Below are positions 10,331-19,539 of a stretch of 64,000 nt of DNA, one piece after another. Source of the DNA: an uncultured Clostridia bacterium (GTDB taxonomy: Bacteria > Bacillota > Clostridia > UMGS1810). Both the position numbers and the translations under genes were made by a program. The DNA lies in NCBI GenBank assembly GCA_934481345.1, contig CAKSPF010000003.1, positions 177,187 to 241,186 of the forward strand, read 5' to 3'. Numbering within the stretch: the first letter of the stretch is position 1; the number at the start of each line of letters is the position of its first letter. The notes under the pieces were generated by a model that ran no database searches, was not told the DNA's origin, and saw only the letters and a program-made list of their open reading frames with translations.

Positions 10331-12928
10331 TTACAAATTGTTGCTGCTCTGGTTACTTGAAATACCGACTATGTTTCTCATGCTGTTATACTCCGCCGTA
10401 TATCCCATAAGCATACATGTTTCGATAACCGGCAGGAACACATCGCCGTCTTTCAAAACTGGTTTGCTGCTCATTTTATAATCGTCAAAGTCCACAATCT
10501 GCCTGTCTGCGCCAAGCGAGAAATACAGTCCGTCTGCAATAAACGAATATCTGTTTTCGGAGAAAATGCACTCTTTTCCGAGAGCGTCAAGAAGGTAAGA
10601 ACCTCTGAGATATGTCACACCGTCGTTCTCGTACAAATCCTCCTGCTTCACATCAAGCTCAACACCGTCAAGCGTGATACGCACCTTGCTTGTATCCTCA
10701 TTCAAAACCTCCGTGAAGTAATACTTCGGGTCGGCAATTGCCCAGTAAAGCGGCTTTGCCTGGAAATGCCTGTCAAACAGACCGGCATAGTCGGTGCGTA
10801 CAAATCCGTCGGAGCGGTTCTGATATGAGCCGAGATCCTCATATGACCAGAAAACCACACGGTCTATGATGTCGGCATATTCCTTGTATATTTCAAAATT
10901 GCTGTAATAAAGGTTTGCCTGTGCAATCTCCGCCGCCGTTGTGATACCGTTTTCGTACAGCGACTGCTTTCTGGCAACCTGAGAATCCGTATATGCCGAT
11001 ACATCCGCCTCGGTTACGTCAACACTGACTCCGAGCGATGAAAAGAGCTCCAGTGCGTCACGAATCTGTGACGGAAGTACATTCAGCCTGTAGTGCGACT
11101 GCATACCGAGCGAATCCACCCGAACGCCCTTGCTTTGCAGTTTTTTAATCAGATCATACATTGCCTGACGCTTTGACGGGCTTTGCTCACCGTAATCATT
11201 GTAGCGCAGCTTCACGTCATCATATCCGGTTTCGTCGGCATATCTGAACGCGTATTCTATATAATCGTTGCCGACGCAGTTTATAAATCCGTTTCTGTTT
11301 GCATAAAGTTCGTTTCCGGGCAGGAGCGCCTCGTTTACAACGTCCCACACGTCTATGTGCCAATCGGAATAATTAACTCCTGCTTTGTATTCGGACGGGC
11401 TTCCGTCACCTTCATAATGCTTCATTACCTTTGTTATGTACTCCTTCATAAACGCAAGCGCATCATCACGGCTGAGCCATTGGCCGTTTGCATCCGTTGC
11501 CCACGGAGTTATCGAGGCTATCTCCCATATCAGGCAGTGGCCGGTTATATCGTCAATGCCGTTCTTTTGTGCAAATTGCATCAGATAGTCGCCCTTAGTA
11601 AAATCATAATTTATTCTGTCCTTTTTCGGCAGAATTTCCTGCATTTTCATCGCACCGTCATGAACGATTGAGTTAAAATGCTTTATAAGAAGCTGTTCCG
11701 CAGGAGTGTCAACATCATCTACAAGCTGCTGGACCGCCGTTGTGCAGGCACCTATTTTGAAATAGTCCTTATACACATCCTTAAGCGACGGAATATCCGT
11801 CTGAATCGGTTTTTCTATCGGTGACTGACTTGTGGGAGTATGAGAAATTCCCTCCGGCACAACACCCTCTTGGTAGTCAAGATCGTCATAGAGCCGTCCC
11901 GGTTTGTCGGCGCTTACCACAACATCGTCCACATAGTAGTCCGACAGGTTGCTGTCGCCTATGGAAATCTGAAATCCTATTGCACTTCCGACTTCATATT
12001 TCGTACCGTCCAATACGCCTTCAAGGTGATGCCACTTATCATCGGTAACCGTAACGCTTGAAAGAAACGGATATGTTTTGTTTCCGCTTAAAAGCACTAT
12101 TTCACCCTGTATTGAAAATGTGCATTTATCCAGCTTGGGTGACTTTTTTACCCACAGTGACACATTGTACTTTGCCTTTTTGTCCATATCGTTATAGATA
12201 CATCTTGCGGCGTGCCACGAAGCGCTTCTGTTTTTTACTTTAAGTGCATAGCTTCCGCTGTGAGCGCCTGCTTCGTCTGTTATCTCGTATCCCGTGCCGT
12301 AAAGCGAAAACATTTCAAGGGTAGGTTTTTCAAAAGACGCTCTTTCCAAAAGATTTCCCGTATATTTGCTTTTGATGTCCTCAACGGGCTTTGCCTCGTC
12401 TGCTTTTGATACAGTGTCCGACATCACCTTAAGATTATCAAGCATGAAATCCTTTTCCTCGCCGCCTGCGGTTACGCTTATCACAAGCTCTATGCCTGAG
12501 CTGAGAGTCATAAACGATGTCTGACAGCGGCCGCCGATGTACGTCCATGAGGACGGCTTCAGTGTTTTGCTGTCTATCACATATTCGCTTTTTTTACCGT
12601 TTGCGGTAAGGCGGACAATCAGCTTTGCAACAGCCTCCTCCTCCGTTTTTATATATGCGGAAATTTCAGACAGACTGCTTGAATTAAGGTTTTTCAGCTC
12701 CGTTTCCAACGGTTTGCCGCTGTCTGCCGTTACACAAAGCGCTTTTCCGCTCACGCCACCGTCGGCATACTGTGCCTTGGCTGCAAGATTCAGATTGCCT
12801 GTTGTTTCGTCATCAAAGGTGATGTTATACACCTCATACGGAACATCGGAACCGGCTTTTGAAGCTGCCGCCGGCAACACCGAAACAATCATTGCCAGGG
12901 TTAAAATAATACATGTTATTTGCCGCAT
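10331..12928 (-). CDS. GH10 (endo-xylanase-like) enzyme with two CBMs and a stalk domain
   Basis: An 865-residue secreted enzyme. The ATG at 12928 shares one base with the stop (TGATG) of the upstream DUF4340 gene, and a GAGGGAG site lies seven bases before it, so translation is probably coupled. Signal peptide at 1-24, CBM4/9- or CBM22-like modules at about 32-168 and 195-342, GH10 barrel at 385-735, and a copper-amine-oxidase-like stalk at 748-860. The acid/base Glu533 lies in WDVVNEA and the nucleophile Glu640 in DVTEADVS; QSH is present. As in the neighbouring GH10, the canonical EN is Asp-Gly (HDGAMK), and the usual WH is Trp-Glu (HCLIWEI). It probably acts on xylan-like glycans outside the cell. 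Confidence 0.9.
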   Translation of the reverse strand: MRQITCIILTLAMIVSVLPAAASKAGSDVPYEVYNITFDDETTGNLNLAAKAQYADGGVSGKALCVTADSGKPLETELKNLNSSSLSEISAYIKTEEEAVAKLIVRLTANGKKSEYVIDSKTLKPSSWTYIGGRCQTSFMTLSSGIELVISVTAGGEEKDFMLDNLKVMSDTVSKADEAKPVEDIKSKYTGNLLERASFEKPTLEMFSLYGTGYEITDEAGAHSGSYALKVKNRSASWHAARCIYNDMDKKAKYNVSLWVKKSPKLDKCTFSIQGEIVLLSGNKTYPFLSSVTVTDDKWHHLEGVLDGTKYEVGSAIGFQISIGDSNLSDYYVDDVVVSADKPGRLYDDLDYQEGVVPEGISHTPTSQSPIEKPIQTDIPSLKDVYKDYFKIGACTTAVQQLVDDVDTPAEQLLIKHFNSIVHDGAMKMQEILPKKDRINYDFTKGDYLMQFAQKNGIDDITGHCLIWEIASITPWATDANGQWLSRDDALAFMKEYITKVMKHYEGDGSPSEYKAGVNYSDWHIDVWDVVNEALLPGNELYANRNGFINCVGNDYIEYAFRYADETGYDDVKLRYNDYGEQSPSKRQAMYDLIKKLQSKGVRVDSLGMQSHYRLNVLPSQIRDALELFSSLGVSVDVTEADVSAYTDSQVARKQSLYENGITTAAEIAQANLYYSNFEIYKEYADIIDRVVFWSYEDLGSYQNRSDGFVRTDYAGLFDRHFQAKPLYWAIADPKYYFTEVLNEDTSKVRITLDGVELDVKQEDLYENDGVTYLRGSYLLDALGKECIFSENRYSFIADGLYFSLGADRQIVDFDDYKMSSKPVLKDGDVFLPVIETCMLMGYTAEYNSMRNIVGISSNQSSNNL

Positions 12929-13824
12929 CAATACACTCCCTCTCTGTATAATTCAATAAATTCAAAATACTGCTTGATTACTTTATAAATTTTGTTGTTA
13001 TCATTTACCTTTATATAAATCCCGTCATCGGTTGCGGCGCCGAGATATATGGTGTCCGTATCGCCCTTGAAGCTTTCAACGGTCACCGTACTGACTTCCT
13101 TATCACCGAAACCGCATTTTTCATTATTTGCCTCATTATTCTCCAGCGTCATTTTTGAATACATACCGCCAAAATGCCTTGTTACACCGGAGCGGATTTT
13201 TTCGGGCGGTACTTCCTCATTATAACCGCCGCTTTTTACAATCCACTTGCTCTGGCGGTTTACAAATTCAAGCGGAGGATTTCCGCTGACGGTGATTTTG
13301 CTTATGTTACCGTAGTCTATGCCGTAAACAAAGCTGCTCTCGGCACTGTACTTTTCACTTCTGAAAGCGTCGCCCGTTTCGGAATATATGCTGTAAATGC
13401 TTTTTCCGTCCGAAAGATAGTATTCCGTGCCGGGCGGTGTTTTGTTTCCGAGGAAAAATGTTTTTTCCGCTCCGCCCTTTTCGGTATAAACGATTTTTAA
13501 GGATTTGCCGTCTATGCCGTAATCCTTTGCATTTGCTCCGGCTTTGCACACATATTTGCCCTTGAAGCTCACTATTGAACCGACAAGGTTTTCAACTGCC
13601 GAGTCATCCGTAATATCGCTGTCTTTAACCTTCCACTTACCGCTGTATTCGACGCCCCAATCATAGTTTTCGCACGAAAATTCAATCTGTTTCAGCTGAC
13701 CGTCCCTGTAATTCACAAGTGTTTTGCGCCCGTCACTCTCCTTTTTTGAAGGAAGCGAAAGCAGTGCACATGCCGCCGCAAGTATGACGGCAGCAATAAC
13801 AAAAATAAGGCTCTTTTTCGTCAT
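12928..13824 (-). CDS. DUF4340 domain protein, accessory to Gld-type ABC system
   Basis: A 298-residue protein with one N-terminal membrane anchor (residues about 5-24) and an extracytoplasmic beta-rich part. The pattern (QLKQIEFSCENYDWGVEYSGKWKV, repeated FLGNKTPPGTEYYL and IYLGAATDDGIYIKV) is that of DUF4340 proteins, which are regularly encoded beside GldF/GldG-like ABC transporters. It overlaps the permease-GldG gene by 4 bp (ATGA) and shares one base with the following GH10 start, so three proteins are translationally chained. Its molecular role is unknown in the family; a part of a membrane-surface export or gliding-type complex is the usual reading. Confidence 0.82.
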   Translation of the reverse strand: MTKKSLIFVIAAVILAAACALLSLPSKKESDGRKTLVNYRDGQLKQIEFSCENYDWGVEYSGKWKVKDSDITDDSAVENLVGSIVSFKGKYVCKAGANAKDYGIDGKSLKIVYTEKGGAEKTFFLGNKTPPGTEYYLSDGKSIYSIYSETGDAFRSEKYSAESSFVYGIDYGNISKITVSGNPPLEFVNRQSKWIVKSGGYNEEVPPEKIRSGVTRHFGGMYSKMTLENNEANNEKCGFGDKEVSTVTVESFKGDTDTIYLGAATDDGIYIKVNDNNKIYKVIKQYFEFIELYREGVY

Positions 13825-15887
13825 CTGTTACGTCTCCTTTTAAACACAATGAATGCAAGCACAAATACTGCCAGAGGCATGAGCACTCCGAACAATGCCG
13901 TGAATACAATCTGTGTGCCGAGGTTCAGATTAAGGCTGCGGCTTGCTATACTCTTAGGCGACACCGCTACCGTGTCTTTGCTTCCCGTGAGATATTTTAC
14001 ACAGCCGATCAGAAACTCCCTGTTTGAATAGTTATCCGCCGCGAGCACATCACCTAAGGCGCTGTCCTTCGGAGCGGCAAACTGTGACGAGCTGCAAAGC
14101 AGAAGCTTTGAGCCGTCGGACTTTTCGGATATTGCGGCAAGGGTGAACACTCCTGTCGAAAGTTTTTCGCTGAGAGTGTCTTGCCTTATTTCCCTTGCGG
14201 CGGTTTTTACGTCCGACACGGCAAGCTTTGTTATCTCGCAGCCGCTGTCCTCCGTAACCGTAATCGAGCCTGCCGTCGGAAACAGAAGATTCCTCACTCC
14301 GGCAATGCCTTCGGTTATTTTGTGCGCCGTAGGATAAGCTGCAAGGTACGTCCTGTTGTTTCTAATGATGTCGGAAACGCTGTCCGCGGTGAGAATATCG
14401 TCCTCGGCTCTCATGCCGTAGCTCTCTGCCAGTTCTTTGAGCCGATCGGTGCTGTATCCCGGATTTAGTGCCAAAAGCATTTTTCCGCCGTTTCCGAGAT
14501 AATTCTTTAGAATTTCAAACTCTGTATCGCTTATATCCGCAGTCGGCGAAAATACAACAACCGCATCCGCATTTTTCACCGCCTGTCCGGTATCCTTTTC
14601 ATATACATTTCTCATATTTTCGTTTTGGATAACCTCTGCCGCCTTTTCATAGCCGTTTTCTCCGTGACCTGTCAGCCACACGACGTTTGTGGTTTTTTCA
14701 CCCAAAACATAGTCTACTGCCTGTGTAAGCTTGCTCTCCAGGCTGAATCCCAGCTCTCCCGAAAGCTTGCCGTTTTGCTTCTTTACATAGAAAGACGACT
14801 CCGGCTCAACTGTAGTAAACCGCTTGTCGCTCTCCACTACCACAGTTCCCTTTGCTATGTTTTTGCCGTCGGCGGCATAGCGCGCCGCAAAGGACGGATT
14901 TTTTATCAAATCTACATTTTTAAGCGTTATCTTTTTTGTCTGCCTTGCGTACCGTTCCAAAACCTCAGCTACATATGGATTTTCCTTCCCGGACTCGGCA
15001 AGGTAATACATAGTAACGCTGCCGTCCATTGAATCAAGATAATTTATCGTTTCGTCCGAGAGTCTGAAAACAGCGTTTTTCGACACATCAAATGTCATCT
15101 GAACTCTTGACGACAATTTCTCCGTGCAGAAGTTAAAAAGGAAAAAAGACAACACAACACACATGCATACGACTGCTCTCTCCCTTTTCTTCGCACTGCC
15201 GAAATCGGTGCGCTGTATCCTCAGGACTGTGAGTATTACAAACAAAGCCGCAAAGCTCAGAAAATACAAAACTGCCTGCAAGTCGAATATCCCGGCAAGA
15301 AATTTGTCATAGTGGCTCGGAAATGCAATAATTTTTGCAATAGTACCGTTTTGTGAATTTAATATCCAATCCGAAATATAGAGCGTAAAGCAGGCACAAA
15401 ACGATATAACCGCCGACACTATGCGGTTTTCCGTAAGTGCCGAAACAAACATTCCCACAGAGATAAATGCCGCCCCCAAGAGCGCAAAGCCGGTATATAC
15501 CGCAAAAATTTCTCCGGCCGTTTGCCCTCTGAGAGCTGCCATTGCAAAAGCAGTGAGGGAATTTAATGCAGCCGCGCACAGAAACACCAGCAGCGCGGCG
15601 ATATATTTTCCCAAAACAACCTCATATTTTTTCAGCGGCGAGCAAAGATAGGTAACATCTGTTCCGTCTTTCCGCTCTCCTGCGAAAAGCCCCATAGTGA
15701 GTATCGGTGTGAGAAGGACAAAAAATATTACCGTATTTTCAAGAATCGTTCCCACATCGGAATTTTTTCCGAAAACATTGTAGTTTACAAAGAAGTAACC
15801 TGTTATAAGCAAAAACACACCGATGAATATGTACCCTCTCACGGTGCAGAAATACGCTTTCAATTCTTTCTCAATTATTGCTCTCAA
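13821..15887 (-). CDS. Fused ABC-2 permease (GldF-like) and GldG-like protein
   Basis: A 688-residue protein that starts at TTG with a GAGGGGG site seven bases upstream overlapping the end of the ATPase gene. Residues about 1-235 are an ABC-2 type permease with six hydrophobic segments (opening KELKAYFCTVRGYIFIG). After a further membrane helix near 240-260, residues 265-650 match the extracytoplasmic GldG/ABC-type auxiliary domain (VVWLTGHGENG and a Rossmann-like half), followed by a C-terminal helix. GldF and GldG are separate in Bacteroidota but fusion is common in Firmicutes. It would form the membrane part of the complex energised by the upstream ATPase. The substrate is not known. Confidence 0.85.
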   Translation of the reverse strand: MRAIIEKELKAYFCTVRGYIFIGVFLLITGYFFVNYNVFGKNSDVGTILENTVIFFVLLTPILTMGLFAGERKDGTDVTYLCSPLKKYEVVLGKYIAALLVFLCAAALNSLTAFAMAALRGQTAGEIFAVYTGFALLGAAFISVGMFVSALTENRIVSAVISFCACFTLYISDWILNSQNGTIAKIIAFPSHYDKFLAGIFDLQAVLYFLSFAALFVILTVLRIQRTDFGSAKKRERAVVCMCVVLSFFLFNFCTEKLSSRVQMTFDVSKNAVFRLSDETINYLDSMDGSVTMYYLAESGKENPYVAEVLERYARQTKKITLKNVDLIKNPSFAARYAADGKNIAKGTVVVESDKRFTTVEPESSFYVKKQNGKLSGELGFSLESKLTQAVDYVLGEKTTNVVWLTGHGENGYEKAAEVIQNENMRNVYEKDTGQAVKNADAVVVFSPTADISDTEFEILKNYLGNGGKMLLALNPGYSTDRLKELAESYGMRAEDDILTADSVSDIIRNNRTYLAAYPTAHKITEGIAGVRNLLFPTAGSITVTEDSGCEITKLAVSDVKTAAREIRQDTLSEKLSTGVFTLAAISEKSDGSKLLLCSSSQFAAPKDSALGDVLAADNYSNREFLIGCVKYLTGSKDTVAVSPKSIASRSLNLNLGTQIVFTALFGVLMPLAVFVLAFIVFKRRRNR

Positions 15888-15899
15888 CCTTGTACCCCC

Positions 15900-16793
15900 T
15901 CACCTTTTCCCTGTCAATCTGATGAACTCGCCCTCTACATCCGTTTTGTACGGTTCAATGCCCACAACCGGGAGCCGCTCCGACGCAAGTGCAAAAAATA
16001 TTGATTCAAGAGATTCGTTTTCCGTTTCAACCATGTAAACGGCTCCTCTGCGTTCTGCCGTTATTACACCCTTGACAGACATCAGCGTGCTTATCACCTT
16101 TTTTTCACTGCCGGCTATTTTGTACACATACATCTGTCTGTTGTGCGGTGTGCCGTCGAGCTGTTTTATTATTTTTCCGCCGTCTATTATTATCACTCTG
16201 CCGCATACATAAGAAATCTCGGACAGTATATGAGAGCTCAGAAGCACCGCACAGTTTTTGCCGAATTTCTTTACAAGCTCAAGTGTTTGTTTTTTCTGGA
16301 GCGGATCAAGTCCCACCGTAGGCTCGTCGAGCACAACGTACCGCGGATTTCCCAAAAATGCCTGTGCAAGACCTATCCTCTGGCGGTAGCCCTTTGAAAG
16401 ATTTCCGATAACCCTGCCGCTTACTGCCGAAAGCCCAAACTGCTCCGTAATTTCTGCGATATGTTCTTTGCGTTTGAGCGGCGGTTTTTTCATCTTGAAG
16501 ATAATATCAAGGTACTCCGCAACGGTAAACTCATTGTATACCGGCGGCCGTTCCGGCAGATAGCCTATTTGTTTTTTGTATTCCGCCGGGTTTTCGCTGA
16601 GAAGGCAGCCGTCTGCCGACACATCGCCTAAGTCCGGCGCAAGGCAGCCGGTTATTATATTCATCACGGTGGATTTACCGGCACCGTTTGCGCCTATAAA
16701 GCCGACCACCTCGCCCTTTTGCATCGAAAAAGAAACGCTGTCGGCGGCTTTGATTTTTCCGTATGTTTTTGTCAGTGAATTTACTTCAAACAT
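15900..16793 (-). CDS. ABC transporter ATP-binding protein (GldA/CcmA-like)
   Basis: A 297-residue ATPase. Walker A GANGAGKS lies at about 34-41, the signature LSKGYRQRIGLAQ in the middle, and Walker B YVVLDEPTVGLDP follows, with the switch His in SSHILSE. The C-terminal 80 residues are the usual extension of GldA/Nod-type ATPases. The start has AAGGAG seven bases upstream. It is the first gene of a tightly packed unit (ATPase, permease-GldG, DUF4340, GH10). It should power the fused permease encoded 12 bp downstream. Confidence 0.93.
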   Translation of the reverse strand: MFEVNSLTKTYGKIKAADSVSFSMQKGEVVGFIGANGAGKSTVMNIITGCLAPDLGDVSADGCLLSENPAEYKKQIGYLPERPPVYNEFTVAEYLDIIFKMKKPPLKRKEHIAEITEQFGLSAVSGRVIGNLSKGYRQRIGLAQAFLGNPRYVVLDEPTVGLDPLQKKQTLELVKKFGKNCAVLLSSHILSEISYVCGRVIIIDGGKIIKQLDGTPHNRQMYVYKIAGSEKKVISTLMSVKGVITAERRGAVYMVETENESLESIFFALASERLPVVGIEPYKTDVEGEFIRLTGKR

Positions 16794-16812
16794 TTTTCGG
16801 CTCCTTAAAAAA

Positions 16813-19527
16813 TCACGGGTATATAACTATAACAAGGTACTTATTGTCCGCGAGCACATACACATCGCTTGCTCCGCCTTTGTCGTGCTTGTAACCGATT
16901 GCCTCGTTGACTGTGCCGGCATGATACTCTTTGGCATCTTTGTCATAAACATAAACCGTTTTTGCAGACGCTGTTTTTATAGGTTCAATCTTCGTCCAGT
17001 CGTCCTGCTCCGTACTGCAATTTACATACAGATAATCTCCGGTAACGTCATACACTTTTCCGACAGCGCCTCTGTTTGCGTTTGCAACGGAGTTTGAACC
17101 GAAATAAATGCCCCACTGTCCGTTTTGCAGTTCTCCGCTTGTGGTGTTATGGCACGAAAGATTTCCGTCACCGTCAAATCCGCACAGAACGCCGTAGCTG
17201 TATCCGGCGCTGCCGCCTGCGGTGGATACGTCATCTCTTAAAGTAACGCGTCCGCCTATATCCGGTATGAGATATACTATGTCGCCTGCCTTAAACGGAA
17301 GTTCTCCTTTATTTGCCCTGAGATCCTCGACCTCCACGCTTGCTTCAATGCCGTCCTGCAAGCCGACAACAATGTATATATCCTCTCCGTCTTCGGAAAC
17401 GGATTTTTTAATCTCATTGATAGCTATGGGACGGTTTTCCCTGCGGTCTATCGTAGGTCTTTCCTCACTTGAAGTTATGAGCGCCGTGTCGGCAACCCCC
17501 GGACGGTTAGTGAAATTATATACCTTTATATTGTAGGATTTATTAGTATCCACCATTATTGACGGTCCCGTAACGGTAATTTGTTCTTCCGAAAGCTCAC
17601 CCTCGGAATATGCCTTTATAAAGACCGTCATATTGTCGGAAATCGATGTGAAATTATTGCCCGACGCAATAACCCAACCGCCGGGATAATATCTGCGTAT
17701 TCCGGTACCGCTCAATATAAGCTGAAAATCCTTGTTCATATCGCTTTGAGGTACGCCGTCCGGCAATGCCGCCGGGAAATACACCTCAGTCAGTTCACCG
17801 CGAATGTTGAGCATATATTTAATCAGTCCGCCGAGCTTTCCGGAAAAATCCGCATTTTCGGATTTTACGCTTTCGCCGTCTACGGTTATCCTCTTGGCAA
17901 GGGTGTATGTATACCACGTTCCGCCCTGGTCGAGAACCCTTATTTTTTTGTCTGAGCTGAGTCCGTTTCCGTCAGCGTCAAAACCGTGCAGATAGCCTAT
18001 TCTGTATGACAGAAGCTGTTCGTCACGCTCGGCATAGTCTGCATATACCGCCTCGCCGTTTTCCGCAAGATACAGGGTGCAGGCTGTGCTGTACAGTATT
18101 TCGATATCACCGTTTTCCAAAAGTTCTTCAAAGCGCTTGCTTGTCTTGATACGGCTGCCGTCAATTTCAATTTCTCCGTCGGAGCTTACCGCAGTAATGC
18201 TTCCGCCGATACTGTCGGCATAAACCGTCATCCTGCAATACGGCTCCGAACCTCCGGATATTTCCGCCGCTATCACATTGCCGGAGGCTATACTCTCCTT
18301 TTCACGCTTTTCGCCGTTGGAGTCGTATATTTTAAAGGATGTGCTTTCATACTTTTTTACGGTGATATTGTATTTCGGACTGTATTTGTCAAAAATCATC
18401 AAATTGCCGTCAGAGGTTACTACACGCTGCGCAATGACAAGCTTAACGTCATGTACGCTGAGAACGTCATATCTGCCGTCCGAATCGTTATCTGTGAGTA
18501 CCACTCTGCCGCAATCCGGAGTAAATACTTTATTATCGGCGGTATACACGTTGTTGTAAATTGTTATTACAGCCGGAGAAAGTGTAACGTTTTTCCGTTT
18601 TCCGTCCTTTTCATAGGTGTATTTTCCTCCGCTGTATGAGATTATATCGCCGCTGTTTATCTCAAGAGTTTTATTATCCGACGCAACTGCACAAATCAAG
18701 GTGTCACGCTTTATGCTGCCGCTGTCGCGATAGTAATACTTAACATTGGCACCGAGCAAATCTGCGTTTGAAAGATACACCGCCGATGCGCTGTATACCG
18801 TGCCGTCTATCTTTATTTCATCTGCGTCCGTTCTGTCGTCCGCGCTGTAAAGTCCGCTTGCCTCGGTTGCCGTTACCACGCCCTCTCCGCTGTATATACT
18901 GCGGTATACCGAAAGAAGCGTTTTGCCGGATACTTTTTTGTATTGGCTCTGACCGAGCGGGGAATACGAAACAAGCTCCATAACCTCGCAGTCGATAACA
19001 TTCTGCAAAAGACTTATAAAACTTATATATGTCAGTTTTTCGTTTCCGCTCTGCAAAACTCCGTCTGTAAGCTTCAGTCTTGACGCAAGCTTTATATATC
19101 CCGACGGGTATCCGCCGTCTGCCTTTGCACGTTCGTCATATCCGAGCATTGACAGTGAAATCTTAAATGCCTCGGCAGCCGTTATTTCATCATTCGGTCT
19201 TAGCTTGCCGTCACCGTCACCGCTTATGACATCGGCAGACAGCAACTGATACAATCCGCCGTCGCGCACAGACAAGTCATACACCTGTTCGCCCTTGGGC
19301 GCACTGTCAAAAACCGTCATAATTACGGCATTGGCAAATTCAGAGCGTGTAACGGTGTCATCAGTGTACTTTTGGCTTTCCTTTATCATGCCGAGGGCAC
19401 GGAGCACCGTTGCGGACTCGCTGTTCATATCAACAAATTCTCTTTCGCCGTAAGCGGCATCGGCATATGCCGGAATACAAAGCACCGAAATCAAAAATAT
19501 CAAAAATAACTGTTTAAATATCTTCAT
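16813..19527 (-). CDS. SLH-domain surface protein
   Basis: A 904-residue secreted protein. The frame extends two codons upstream to a TTG, but the ATG at 19527 follows AGGGGGA by seven bases and begins the signal peptide, so it is preferred. The N-terminal region (about 30-180) holds SLH repeats (opening REFVDMNSESATVLRALGMI and ending LTYISFISLLQNVID) that should bind secondary cell-wall polymer. The remaining 700 residues are beta-rich and of no recognised family, with many short OB-like strands. This architecture (N-terminal SLH, long unknown C-terminus) recurs in S-layer-associated proteins of fibre-degrading Clostridia. It starts 12 bp after the upstream SLH-CBM gene. Confidence 0.8.
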   Translation of the reverse strand: MKIFKQLFLIFLISVLCIPAYADAAYGEREFVDMNSESATVLRALGMIKESQKYTDDTVTRSEFANAVIMTVFDSAPKGEQVYDLSVRDGGLYQLLSADVISGDGDGKLRPNDEITAAEAFKISLSMLGYDERAKADGGYPSGYIKLASRLKLTDGVLQSGNEKLTYISFISLLQNVIDCEVMELVSYSPLGQSQYKKVSGKTLLSVYRSIYSGEGVVTATEASGLYSADDRTDADEIKIDGTVYSASAVYLSNADLLGANVKYYYRDSGSIKRDTLICAVASDNKTLEINSGDIISYSGGKYTYEKDGKRKNVTLSPAVITIYNNVYTADNKVFTPDCGRVVLTDNDSDGRYDVLSVHDVKLVIAQRVVTSDGNLMIFDKYSPKYNITVKKYESTSFKIYDSNGEKREKESIASGNVIAAEISGGSEPYCRMTVYADSIGGSITAVSSDGEIEIDGSRIKTSKRFEELLENGDIEILYSTACTLYLAENGEAVYADYAERDEQLLSYRIGYLHGFDADGNGLSSDKKIRVLDQGGTWYTYTLAKRITVDGESVKSENADFSGKLGGLIKYMLNIRGELTEVYFPAALPDGVPQSDMNKDFQLILSGTGIRRYYPGGWVIASGNNFTSISDNMTVFIKAYSEGELSEEQITVTGPSIMVDTNKSYNIKVYNFTNRPGVADTALITSSEERPTIDRRENRPIAINEIKKSVSEDGEDIYIVVGLQDGIEASVEVEDLRANKGELPFKAGDIVYLIPDIGGRVTLRDDVSTAGGSAGYSYGVLCGFDGDGNLSCHNTTSGELQNGQWGIYFGSNSVANANRGAVGKVYDVTGDYLYVNCSTEQDDWTKIEPIKTASAKTVYVYDKDAKEYHAGTVNEAIGYKHDKGGASDVYVLADNKYLVIVIYP

Positions 19528-19539
19528 CAGCAAATCCCC

